A DNA stretch of 64,000 nucleotides from Hypericum androsaemum (lineage: Eukaryota; Streptophyta; Magnoliopsida; Malpighiales; Hypericaceae). Numbering within the stretch: position 1 is the first letter of the stretch; the number at the start of each line of letters is the position of its first letter. The notes beneath the pieces are model-generated. The model did not search any database and was not told the origin of the DNA. It was given only the letters and a program-made list of their open reading frames with translations. Shown here in pieces: positions 31,437 to 41,482 of this stretch. A program made the position numbers and the translations under genes. The stretch is from NCBI GenBank assembly GCA_963995505.1, contig OZ023184.1:10742308-10806307 (forward strand). The letters are read 5' to 3'.

Positions 31437-33678
31437 TCAGAAACCCACATCAGATACCCCTGAGAAAACGTCGAACTGTTGGTTCCCTTGTTGATGAACG
31501 TTACCTTGAACGGCTTTCTGGTTCACACCACTGAACGAGATCCTCTTCGGTGTCACCTTGACAGCGACGCCTCTTGGGTGGACAACCTTGGGGGCGTACG
31601 ATGAACCCGCCTTTCTGACATTGGTGACTGTTCTCATGTACGTCTGCAAGCTATTCGGTCCCAGGATGATCGAAAATGAAGGGTAGTTGAGCTGTGCTTG
31701 AGGTATGTTCACGCTGTCCGAGCATTGCACGGTTCGTTGGACTATTAGTCTGACCTGTTGGTCGGTATAGTTTAGCCCGCATAGGTAAGGAATGTAGTCA
31801 ATGGGCTGGAGGTTGTATACGAGGCCCGGATCGTTCGCGCTGGATGGGTTCGCTTCGCCTAATCCCGTGGAGAATACCTTGATACGGTTGAAGTCTTCGT
31901 TGGTTCGCCTTTGAGGTTGTAGATATCGGATGTTGTCAGGATTGCAGATTTTATTACAGCAGGGGGACCAATCCGGGTGTGTGCTCTTGAGCAATGCTGC
32001 AATCCCGGAGAGATGCAGGGTAGCCATGCAAGTCCCCGAAAGGAGATAAGAATTCTTTCACCAGGGCCTAGAATGTCTTGCTTCAGGATTCCGGGGCTTA
32101 TCTGGCTCGGTCCGCTGATGTCCGCTGATGCCTCGATGTTAGATGGTATATAAGATGGCCAGGCGATAAGAATTCTTTCACCAGGGCCTAGAATGTCTTG
32201 CTTCAGGATTCCGGGGCTTATCTGGCTCGGTCCACGCGAGGAGAACGTAGCCACCTGAGGAGCGTACGGGACTCCGAAGACGGTCCCTTCAAAGAGAATC
32301 GTAGCCATTGGCGAGGATTCGGATTGGATGTAATCTTTGATGCTCACTCCATTCGCGTAGTCCACATCCGCGGCCGGCAACACATGTAGCCTGCATCCGT
32401 GACTTTATCACCAAACACTTCGCTCGCGATGATCATCACATCGCCACCGGCATCCTTTACCACCTGGCCTCTCCCTATGTTGTCTATGTTTCCACCGGCC
32501 ATACACAACACTACCTTCCCTTTGACATCAACATTCTTCAGGGACCCTACTTCACAATTTTGCGAAGATTCGTCTCCGTTCGAACCCGGATAGACCTGAG
32601 GAAGCAGAGTGGAAGAGAAGTTTGCAGGCTGATACATGGACTGACCATAGAATTCTCTCTTGTTTCCAAGCAACACCGATGCTCTGATGCTCCTATCGAC
32701 AGTGCTTGCTCCAATAGTCAGGATCCACGGGGCATCATTCGATAGCGAGCCTCAAAACGGACCGGAGTTTCTAGCTGCGCAGCTGACAAACACTCCCTTC
32801 TAAATTTCCTGGAATGCACCAATTACAAGGGAGTCCTTGTAGAAAGGGCGCGGAGGGCCACCGAGAGAGAGTGAAAGCACGTCAGCACCATCCTCGATCG
32901 CAGCATCCATCCTGGCTAGAATGCCACTCTCCGTGCAGGAGCCAAATCCATCACAAACTTTGTATATTGCCAAATGAGCCATCGGTGCAATACCAATAGT
33001 TGTTCCGTTGTTCTGCCCCAACCACTCTGCTCCTTTCACCGGCCTCCCGGCTACTGTACTCACTGTGTGCGTCCCGTGTCTATGATTATCCACCGGAGGT
33101 TTACTATGATCAACGAAGTTCCTAGCACCAATGATCTTATTGGTGTAGAGCGACACGTGGAACTCGCACTTCCCCTTCCATTTCGCAGGCGGTGGAGGGA
33201 CTCCTAGCTCAAGAAATGATGGGTGCTCGAACGCTACTCCCATGTCAATGACAGCAATCACTAGCCCTTTCCCGTAATTCGCCCGATCCCAGAACCCCGA
33301 GCCTTGTGTTAGGCACAGGAAATCAGGTGTATGAGTTATTTGAACACTAAGGACACTCTCAAGATAAGCTGACAAGAACCCATCCTTCGCCTCCATGGCT
33401 CTCACCTCCTCTGCAGTTAGCCTCACAGCGAACCCCATCATTACACTACAATACGCGTAAACCAAGCGTTCGGTCCCCGCGCTCAAGGCAGGTGGGAAGA
33501 AGGATCGGTACCAGGTAGCCAAATCCGGTGGCTGGACCGATCTGACCTCCTCTGGCTTCTTCACAAACATAATGTAGGTTTGCCGCTGGTCCTCATCAGG
33601 ACTAGGGATCGCTTGACACAAGCTAAAGACGTGAGTTAGAACAAGCAAGAGATGCACCAACTTGGCTGGAGGGTACAT
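31437..33678 (-). pseudogene. Subtilisin-like serine protease pseudogene (plant SBT1-like)
   Basis: The intact ancestor would be a secreted protease. From ATG 33678: a hydrophobic signal peptide (LVHLLLVLTHVFSL), an I9 propeptide, an Asp site in VIAVIDMGV, a His site in RHGTHTVSTVAG, an oxyanion Asn in VSCAARNSGP, a PA-domain region, the Ser region and a fibronectin-like C-terminal part ending near 31437. It is broken by TAG at 32800-32802, a TGA shortly after (F*GSLSND), a frameshift near 32375, and at least two more between 31870 and 32045. The Ser motif reads GTCMATL, so the catalytic Ser is Cys (codon 32028-32030) and the usual Pro is Leu (32016-32018). A 69-bp segment is duplicated within the gene. 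No intron is seen, as is usual for this family. Confidence 0.9.
32045..32233. repeat. Exact 69-bp duplication inside the subtilase pseudogene
   Basis: 32045-32113 and 32165-32233 are identical, at a 120-bp offset. The unit encodes the SQISPGILKQDILGPGERIL segment. A smaller tccgctgatg doublet lies between the copies (about 32110-32130). Confidence 0.92.
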
Positions 33679-33722
33679 TTTTTTAATGTTCTTGGGATGT
33701 GTTTCATTAGGGCTACTTGAAC

Positions 33723-33736
33723 CTGTTTATATAGAT
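33723..33736 (-). promoter_or_regulatory. TATA-like box upstream of the subtilase start
   Basis: The minus strand reads ctatataaac about 50 bp before the ATG at 33678. It is a plausible remnant promoter of the dead gene. Confidence 0.45.
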
Positions 33737-33845
33737 GGCTGGCTGGTTACTTCTGTAACAAGGTAGGGTTGAAACAAAGTTAGACGGATAAATAAAAGAG
33801 TTTGATTTTAGGGCACTTTGTAAACACCGAGCGTTATCTCTCAAA

Positions 33846-35745
33846 TCTTGCATTTTCTTACCTTTTCTTGCATTTTCATGCCTTTTTATCCTTTTCTTAC
33901 CTTTTCATGCCTTTTCCTTCCCTTTTCTTGCCTTTTCTTTTCTTATCTTGCATTTTCTTGCCTTTTCCTTGCCTTTTCTTTCCTTTTCTTGCCTTATCTT
34001 GCCTTTTCTTGCCTCATCTTTCCTTTTCTTTCCTTTTGTTTCCTTATCTTGCCTTATCATAACTTTTGTTTCCTTTTCTTGCCTTATCTTTCCATTTCTT
34101 GCCTTTTCCTTGCCATTTCTTGCATTTTCTTGTATTTTCTTGCCTCATCTTTAATTTTCTTGCCTTTCCTTCCCTTATTTTGCCCTATCTTACCTTTTTT
34201 TGCCTTTTCTTGCCTTATCTTACCTTTTCCTTGCCTTTTCTTTCCTTTTCTTGCCTTATCATGTCTTATCTTTCCTTTTCTTACCTTTTCCTTGCCTTTT
34301 CTTTCCTTTTCTTGCTTTATCTTACCTTATCTTGCCTTTTCTTCCCTTATCTTTCCTTTCCCTTATCTTGCCTTTCCCTTATCTTGCCTTTTCTTTCTTT
34401 ATCTTTCATTTTCTTTCCTTGTCTTGAATTTTCCTTGCCTTTTCTTTCCTTTTCTTGCTTTATCTTGCCTTATCTTGCCTTTTCCTTGCATTTTCTTTTC
34501 TTTTCTTGCCTTATCTTGCCATTTTCTTGCCTTTTCTTGCCTTATCTTCCTTTTCCTTGCCTTTTCTTTCTTTTTCTCAGTTTATCATACCTTATCTTGC
34601 CTTTTCCTTGCCTTTTCTTACCTTATCTTCCTTTTTCTTGCCTTTTCCTTGCCTTTTCTTGCCTTTTCTTTCCTTATCTTTCCTTTTCTTGCCTTTTGCT
34701 TGCCTTTACCTTGCCTTTTCTTTCCTTTTCTTGCCTTTTCTTTCCATTTCTTACCTTTTCATGCCTTTTCTTGCCATATTTTTCTTTTTCTTGCCTTTTA
34801 TGCCTTTTCCATGCCTTTTCTTGCCTTTTCTTTCCTTTTCTTGCCTTTTTCTTAACTTGTCTTGCCTTTTCTTGACTTTTCTTGCCCTTTCCTGACTTTT
34901 CATGCCTTTTCTTGCCTTATCTTGCCTTTTCTTGCCATGTCTTGCCTTTCCATTCCTTATCTTGCCTATTCGTTCCTTATCATTCCCTTTCTTTCCTTTT
35001 CCTTTTTCTTTTCCTTGACTTTTCTTTTCTTTTCTTTCCTTTTCTTACCTTTTCCTTGCCTTTTCTTGCCTTATCTTTCCTTTTCTTGCCTTTTCATGCC
35101 TTTTTCATGCCATTTCTTGCCTTTTCTTTTCTTTTGCTTGCCTATTCTTGCCTTATCTTGCCATTCCCTGGCCTTTTCTTTCCTTTTCTTGCCTTATCTT
35201 GACTCATCTTTCATTTTCTTTTCTTTTCTTGCCTTTCCTTCCCTTATCTTGCCTTTTCTTTGCTTTTCCTTGCCTTTTCTTTCTGTTTCTTTCCTTATCT
35301 TGACTTATCTTGCCTTTTTCCTTGCGCTTTCTTTCCTTGTCTTGCCTTTCCTTCCCTTTTCTTGCCTTTTCTTGCCTTTTCTTGCCTTTTCTTGCCTTAT
35401 CTAGCCTTATCTTGCCTTATCTTACCTTATCTTTCATTTTTAAGCCCTTTCTAGCCTTTTTCTTGCCTTTTCCTTGCCTTTTCTTACCTTATCTTGCCTT
35501 TGCTTGCCTTATCTTGCCTTTTCCTTGCCTTTTCTTGGCTTATCTTGCCTTTTCTTGCCTTATTTTAACTTATCTTTCCTTTTCTTACGTTTTCTTTCCT
35601 TTTCTTACCTTATCTTGCTTTTCTTACCTTTTCAAACCTTTTCTTGCCTTTTCTTTCCTTTTCATGCCTTTTCCTTGCCTTTTCTTTCCTTTTTTTTTGC
35701 CTTTACTTGCCTGATCTTGCCTTTTCTTGCTTTTCATGCCTTTAC
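33846..35745 (+). repeat. 10-bp satellite (CCTTTTCTTG)n, block 1
   Basis: This is the left edge of the array, starting just 110 bp beyond the subtilase promoter region. Units are mostly 10 bp with frequent 11-bp variants: CCTTTTCTTG, CCTTATCTTG, CCTTTTCTTT, CCTTTTCCTTG, CCTTTTCATG, CCTTTTCCATG. All are in the same orientation. Long open frames in this block are artefacts of a stop-free repeat. Confidence 0.95.
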
Positions 35746-36371
35746 TGATATGAATCAGATCTGCAAGAAGCCATAATTATTTATAATTCGTTTTTGAGTT
35801 TCAAAGTCTATTTAGGAAGTTAATTATTTGTTAATTTTATTTTACATGAGTTCTATTCTGTTTAGGAAGTTACAAAAAAAGATAATTTTATTTTATTAGG
35901 AGTTTTAGTCTGTTTAGGAAGTCAATTATGAGATAATCACGTTTTTTAGTATTCCTAGTAGGATTAGAGTTATTTTCCTTTTTAGTTTTCCTTTTTAAGT
36001 CATATTTATCTAGTTAGAAGTTTTATTTAACTAGGATTCTTTTTGTAACAAACTGCCTATATATAAAGGCTTTATCAATGAGAATGAGGAGAATAATTAG
36101 AGTACAAAAAACGTGGGCTTTGCTCTCTTGGTTCTTCGGAACTATTCGAACACAGCGGAGGGATTCCATTCGTTCACCTTCGACTTATCAAGCGGATCAT
36201 CACCGTTTGTGGCGTCTTCATCAAATCAAGGTTCTTGTTTCCCTACAGCAGCGGGTCGAGGTTGTTCATACCGAGGTTCTTGCAAAGGTGCAAACAACGG
36301 ATCGAGATTTCCATCAATCTGAACATAGATAGATCCGGCTTTCGCGTGGATCCGTAACAAGATTCACATCA
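35746..36371 (+). repeat. 5' LTR of B2 (626 bp)
   Basis: Termini are TGATATGAATC and TTCACATCA. A TATA box tatatataaa is at 36058-36067. Confidence 0.93.
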
Positions 36372-36373
36372 GT

Positions 36374-36385
36374 TGGTATCAGAGC
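36374..36385 (+). promoter_or_regulatory. Primer binding site of B2
   Basis: TGGTATCAGAGC lies two bases after the LTR. Confidence 0.9.
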
Positions 36386-36624
36386 TTAGGCTCTACTTCA
36401 GATCATCTATCTTTAAATTTTGTTTTTGTTTTCATTAGTTTTCAATTATTGTTCTTATTTTATTCTGAGTTGGAGAAAGAAAAAAAAATAAAAAAAGAGG
36501 AAAAAAAATTCCGAAAAAAAAGAAAGATAGAGAAGAAGGCAGCCAAGAAAAGAAGAAGAAAGAAGGGTGAAAAAAAAATCAAAAAAAGAAAAGTTGAAAG
36601 TAGAAAAAAAGAAAATCTGCAAGA

Positions 36625-37566
36625 ATGTCTTATAACTACTCAAGAAGATCCTTTGAAGGTGTTGCACCATTGGTTGGTGATCCACACACGTTTATGGACG
36701 CCCGTCTTAGTGGGATGAGGCATATAACGAGAACGGAGGTCAAAAAGCTCAGCGAAAAGGTGGACCAGATAGTGTGCAAACAAGAGAGGATACATGATGT
36801 TCCTAATGTCTGTAGCGGAAGACAAATTCAACAAAGGAGGATGAGGGTCAAAGATGAGAAGAATTCAGGAGCTAATTTTGTTGGAGAAGTCAATGGAAAG
36901 AGGGAGAACACCATTAACACTAAGCACGACATTGAGGGGAAGGTATGTAGTTTTGACGATTTGGAGGTTACACCTGAAGTGATTGTTGAAGAAGAGGTTT
37001 TGACATGGGAGGAATTTGGTGAATATTCTATTGACTTGTTCGATGGACAATGTTTTGATGACCATGCCATGTCACTTCTTTACTTGAGGGATTTGTTCAA
37101 TGAATCAGAATTGGTGGATGTTGTTCATATGAAGAAGTGCTTAACTGCTATTGATGGTGAACAAGAAGAACTTGTTGTTTTAGTTGACAAGGAAGATGTC
37201 CAACCCATATCTTACATGTCTCCTGATTTATATGTTGAACATATTGACTTCTTAGGTGTGGACAAGTTTAATTATGTTGGAGGTTCATCGTTGATCAACA
37301 TCTGGAATAGTTTGAAGTTCAAAAAAAGGCTTAAACGGATTAGTAAGGCTTTTGCTTTTGAGTTGGAGATGACTTCAGATTCTTTAAGATCGAAGTACTT
37401 CTTCTGTTGGAAAGGAAGGTATCAATTGCAGCCACGATGTTCAAAGAGTTCATCTCGCACCAGCATGGTTGTAAGTTGGCAAAAGCATGACGGATGTAAG
37501 GATTTGAGGACAAATCCATTTCAAGAGGAGGTGAATGATATGAATCAGATCTGCAAGAAGCCATAA
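36625..37566 (+). CDS. B2 gag-like ORF of unknown function (313 aa)
   Basis: The frame starts MSYNYSRRSFEG after a purine-rich leader and ends 31 bp inside the 3' LTR. The N-terminal 65 or so residues are shared with B1. The middle (about 80-240) is acidic, with stretches such as VEEEVLTWEEFGEYSIDLF and SLLYLRDLFNESELVDVVHM. The last 15 or so before the LTR ([15 protein letters not shown]) match the tail of Gypsy polyproteins. I find no zinc knuckle, no protease DSG/DGG core, no YFDD and no DDE. The open frame, kept despite LTR ageing, hints at selection, but this is inference. It could also be a captured host segment. Confidence 0.65.
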   Translation: MSYNYSRRSFEGVAPLVGDPHTFMDARLSGMRHITRTEVKKLSEKVDQIVCKQERIHDVPNVCSGRQIQQRRMRVKDEKNSGANFVGEVNGKRENTINTKHDIEGKVCSFDDLEVTPEVIVEEEVLTWEEFGEYSIDLFDGQCFDDHAMSLLYLRDLFNESELVDVVHMKKCLTAIDGEQEELVVLVDKEDVQPISYMSPDLYVEHIDFLGVDKFNYVGGSSLINIWNSLKFKKRLKRISKAFAFELEMTSDSLRSKYFFCWKGRYQLQPRCSKSSSRTSMVVSWQKHDGCKDLRTNPFQEEVNDMNQICKKP

Positions 37567-38164
37567 TTATTTAATAATTCATTTTTGATTTCAAAGTCTA
37601 TTTAGGAAGTTAATTATTTGTTAATTTCATTTTACATGAGTTCTATTCTATTTAGGAAGTTACAAAAAAAGATAATTTTATTTTATTAGGAGTTCTAGTC
37701 TGTTTAGGAAGTCAATTATGAGATAATCACGTTTTTTAGTATTCCTAGTAGGATTAGAGTTATTTTCCTTTTTAGTTTCCCTTTTTAAGTCATATTTACC
37801 TAGTTAGAAGTTTTATTTAACTAGGATTCTTTTTGTAACAAACTGCCTATATATAAAGGCTTTATCAATGAGAATGAGGAGAATAATTAGAGTACAAAAA
37901 ACGTGGGCTTTGCTCTCTTGGTTCTTCGGAACTGTTCGAACACAGCGGAGGGATTCCGTTCGTTCACCTTCGACTTATCAAGCGGATCTACATCACCGTT
38001 TGTGGCGTCTTCATCAAATCAAGGTTCTTGTTTCCCTACAGCAGCGGGTCGAGGTTGTTCATACCGAGGTTCTTGCAAAGGTGCAAACAACGGGTCGAGA
38101 TTTCCATCAATCTGAACGTAGATAGATCCGGCTTTCGCGTGGATCCGTAACAAGATTCACATCA
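37536..38164 (+). repeat. 3' LTR of B2 (629 bp)
   Basis: It has the same termini as the 5' LTR and is followed directly by the tttac duplication and satellite. Confidence 0.93.
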
Positions 38165-40785
38165 TTTACCATGCCTTTTCTTGCCTTTTCCTTCCTTTTT
38201 CTTGCCTTATCTTGCCTCTTTGTGACTTTTCCTTGCCTTTTCCTAGCCTTTTCTTTCCTTTTCTTGCCCTATTTTGCATAATCTTACCCTTTCTTGCCTA
38301 ATCTTGCATTTATCTTGCCTAATCTTGCCTTTTCTTGCCTTTTCTTTTCTTTTCCTTTCCATTTCTTGCCTTATCTTTCCTTTTCTTGCCTTTGCTCGCC
38401 TTATCTTCCCTAATCTTGCATTTTCTAGCCTTTTCTTGACTTATCTGTCCTTTTCTTGCCTTTTCTTGCATTTTCATGCCTTTCCTTGCCATTTCTTGCC
38501 TTATCTTGCCCTTTCATTCCTTATCTTGCCTTTTCTTATCTTATCTTGCCTTTTCTTGCCTTTTCTTTCCTTTCCTTGCCTTTTTATGCCTTTTTCTTGC
38601 CTTTTCTTTCCTTATCTTGCATGTTCTTGCCTTTTCCTTGCCTTTAACTTGCATTTTCTTCCTTTATCTTGCCTTTTCTTTCCTTTTCTTTCCTTTTCTT
38701 GCCTTTTCTTTCCTTTTCTTGCCGTTTCCTTGCCTTATCTTGCCTTTTCTTGCCTTTTCCTTATCTTTTCTTACCTTTTCTTACCTTTTCCTTGCCTTTT
38801 CATGGCTTTGCCATGCCTTTTCTTTCCTTATTTTGCCTTTTCTTGTCTTTTCATGCTTTTTCCATACCTTTTCTTGCCTTTTCTTTCCTTTTCTGGCCTT
38901 TTCTTGCACATTCCTTGCCTTTTCTTGCCTTTTCCTTACCTTTTTCTGCCTGATCTTGCCTTATCTTGCCTTATCTTTTCTTTTCTTGCCTTGTCTTACC
39001 TTTTCTTACATTTTCTCACCTTTTCTTGCCCTTTCTTTCCTTTTCTTGTCTTTTCGTGCAGTTTCCTTGCCTTATCTTACCTTTTCATGCCTTTTGTTTC
39101 CTGTTCCTTGCCTTTTCATGCTTTTTCTTGCCTTATCTTTCCTTTTCTTTTTTTTTCTTGCCTTTTCTTGCATTATCTTGCCTTTTCTTACCTTTTCTTG
39201 CCCTTTCTTACCTTTTCTTGCCTTTTCTTTCCTAATCTTGCCTTTTCTTGCCTTTTCTTGCCTTTTCTTACCTTTTCTTAATTTTTCTCGCCTTTTCTTC
39301 CCTTTTCTTGCCTTTTCTTGCCTTATGTTGGCTATTCTTGCCTTTTCTTCAGTTTTTATGCCTTTTCTCGCCTTATCATCCCTTTTCTGGCCTTTTCCCT
39401 GCCTTTTCTTACCTTTCTTGCCTTTTCATGCCTTTTCCATGCCTTTTCTTTCCTTTTCTTGCCTTTTCCTTGCCTTTTCTTTCCTTTTTTGCCTTTTCTT
39501 GCCTTTTCCTTGCCTTTTCTTTCCTTATCATGCCTTTTCTTTCTTTTTCTTTCCTTTTCATGCCTTTTTCATGCTTTTCTTGCCTTTTCCACGCCTTTTC
39601 TTTCCTTTTCTTGCCTGTTCTTACCTTTTCTTGACTTTTCTTGCTTTTTCTTGACTTATCATGCCTTTTCTTGCCTTTCCATTCCTTATCTTGCCTATTC
39701 TTAGCTTATTTTGCCTTTTCTTAGATTTTCATACATTTTTTTGCCTTTTCTTTCCTTTTCCTGCCTTTTCATGCCTTTTCCTTGCCTTTTCTTTCCTTAT
39801 CTTGCCTTTTCTTGCCTTTTCCTTGCCTTTTCTTTCCTTTTCTTGCCTTATCTTTCCTTTTCTTGCCTCATCTTTAATTTTCTTTTCTTTTCTTGCCTTT
39901 TCTTCCCTTATCTTGCCTTATCTTACCTTTTCTTGCCTTATCTTGCCTTTTCTTTCCTTTTCCTTGCATTTTCTTTCCTTTTCTTGCCATATTTGCCTTT
40001 TCCTTACCCTTTCTTTCCTTTTCTTACCTTTCCTTCTCTTTTCTTGACTTATCTTTTCTTTTCTTGCCATTTCATGTATTTTCTTGCTTTATCTTTTCTT
40101 TTCTTGCCTTTCCATGCCATTTTTTGCCTTTTCCTTACTTTTTCTTGCCTTATCTTGCCTGATTTTGCCTTTTCCTTGCCTTTTCCTGCCTTTTCTAACC
40201 TTATTTTGCCTTGTCTTTCTTTTTCTTGCCATTTCTTTCCTTTTCTTGGCTTATCTTACTTTTCTTACCTTTTCAAGCCTTTTCTTGCCTTTTATTGACT
40301 TTTCATGCCTTTTCCTTGCCTTTTCTTGCCTTTTCTTTCCTTTTTTTTGTCTTTTCTTGCCATTTCCTTACCTTTTCTTGTCTTATCTTGCCTTTTTCTT
40401 GCCTTTTCCTGCTTTCCATACCTTTTCCATGCCTTTTTTTCCTTTTCCTTGCCTTTTCTTTCCTTTTCTTGCCTATTTGTGCCTTTTTCTTGCCTTTTCT
40501 TGCCTTAACTTGCCTTTTCTTTTCTTTTCTTGCCCTTTCTTGCGTAATCTTGCCTTATCTTGCCTTATCTTACCTTTTCTTGCCTTATCTTTCCTTTTCT
40601 TGCCTTTTCCATGCCTTTTCTTGCCTTTTCTTTCCTTTTCCTTGCCTTTTCTCACCCTTTCTTCCCTTTTCTTGCCTTTTCTCATGCCTTTTCCTTGCCC
40701 TTTCTTGCCTTATGTTGGCAATTCTTGCCTTTTCCTTGCCTTTTCTTACATTTTCTTGCCTTTTCCTTGCCTTTTCTAGCCTTTT
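38165..40785 (+). repeat. 10-bp satellite, block 2
   Basis: It continues block 1 in the same orientation after B2. It ends with ctttt (40781-40785), the left target duplication of element 3. Confidence 0.95.
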
Positions 40786-41300
40786 TGATGTAGGAACATC
40801 CACGGCATCCATTAATTCTGCATGAAGGCGTGCAAGGACCAGCTCGTTATTTGCATTTACTCTCGTTATTTGCGTTTGAAACTGTCCGAGGTGCTTATTT
40901 ATTTCTGCCTTCATTTCCGGGATTGTAATAAGGCTCGTTAATGCCACTTATTAGGAGGTTAAAGTGGACGTTGGTTAGTTGAGGAGGCTCGTCTTAACTC
41001 CTCCCTAAAGCTCGCCGGATTTCCGCCTCCTATATGTAACTCTCGTGGACGAATAATGGATGGAGGTAGAGACCATTCCCTGAATTACCGTGAGCGTAAT
41101 TGGAATTACATTGATCGTGCATGGATTTGCATGGTTCCTTCGTTTTGCCCTAGCTGGCCGTTTGCTCGACAAACCCGCTTTGATCTTCAACGAGAGTTGT
41201 TTGATTGAAGTTTCCATCCGTGTTTCGTACCACCTTCGACCTCAGTTAGTTAAATTCCATTCCAAAGCCTAGATAACCTTATTTCCGCTACGCTACATCA
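40786..41300 (+). repeat. 5' LTR of element 3 (515 bp)
   Basis: Termini are TGATGTAGGAAC and CGCTACATCA. The identical minus-strand frames at 41005-41217 and 46099-46311 are LTR text, not genes. Confidence 0.95.
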
Positions 41301-41302
41301 CG

Positions 41303-41314
41303 TGGTATCAGAGC
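41303..41314 (+). promoter_or_regulatory. Primer binding site of element 3
   Basis: TGGTATCAGAGC lies two bases after the LTR, complementary to initiator tRNA-Met. Confidence 0.92.
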
Positions 41315-41482
41315 TTTTGGCTGAGATCATCTCAATTCCTAGATTGAGAGTGAGAGGAGAGGACATTATCACCGCAGCAAGTTGTGAGAGACCCCATCTA
41401 CGAGCCGATCCACAGGATTACGTGATCCCCTGATCCGTGTCCCTTTTATCAAACCTAACACCACCAAAATCCGAGCAGAGGC

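Larger units (their letters stand above)
35746..38164 (+). mobile_element. Element B2: complete non-autonomous LTR element (2419 bp)
   Basis: It is inserted in the satellite with a perfect 5-bp duplication tttac (35741-35745 and 38165-38169). It has LTRs of 626 and 629 bp, a tRNA-Met primer site, a purine-rich leader, one gag-like ORF and a polypurine tract (about 37523-37535). The internal region is only about 1.16 kb with no protease, RT, RNase H or integrase. The ORF tail ([10 protein letters not shown]) matches the last residues of the element 2b polyprotein, which suggests derivation from an autonomous relative by internal loss. The LTRs differ by about 10 substitutions, nearly all transitions, and 3 indels, so it is older than elements 2, 2b and 3. 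Confidence 0.93.

Noticed and set aside
41005..41217. Identical 70-codon minus-strand frames at 41005-41217 and 46099-46311
   Set aside because: Both lie in the two LTRs of element 3; their identity reflects LTR identity, not gene conservation.
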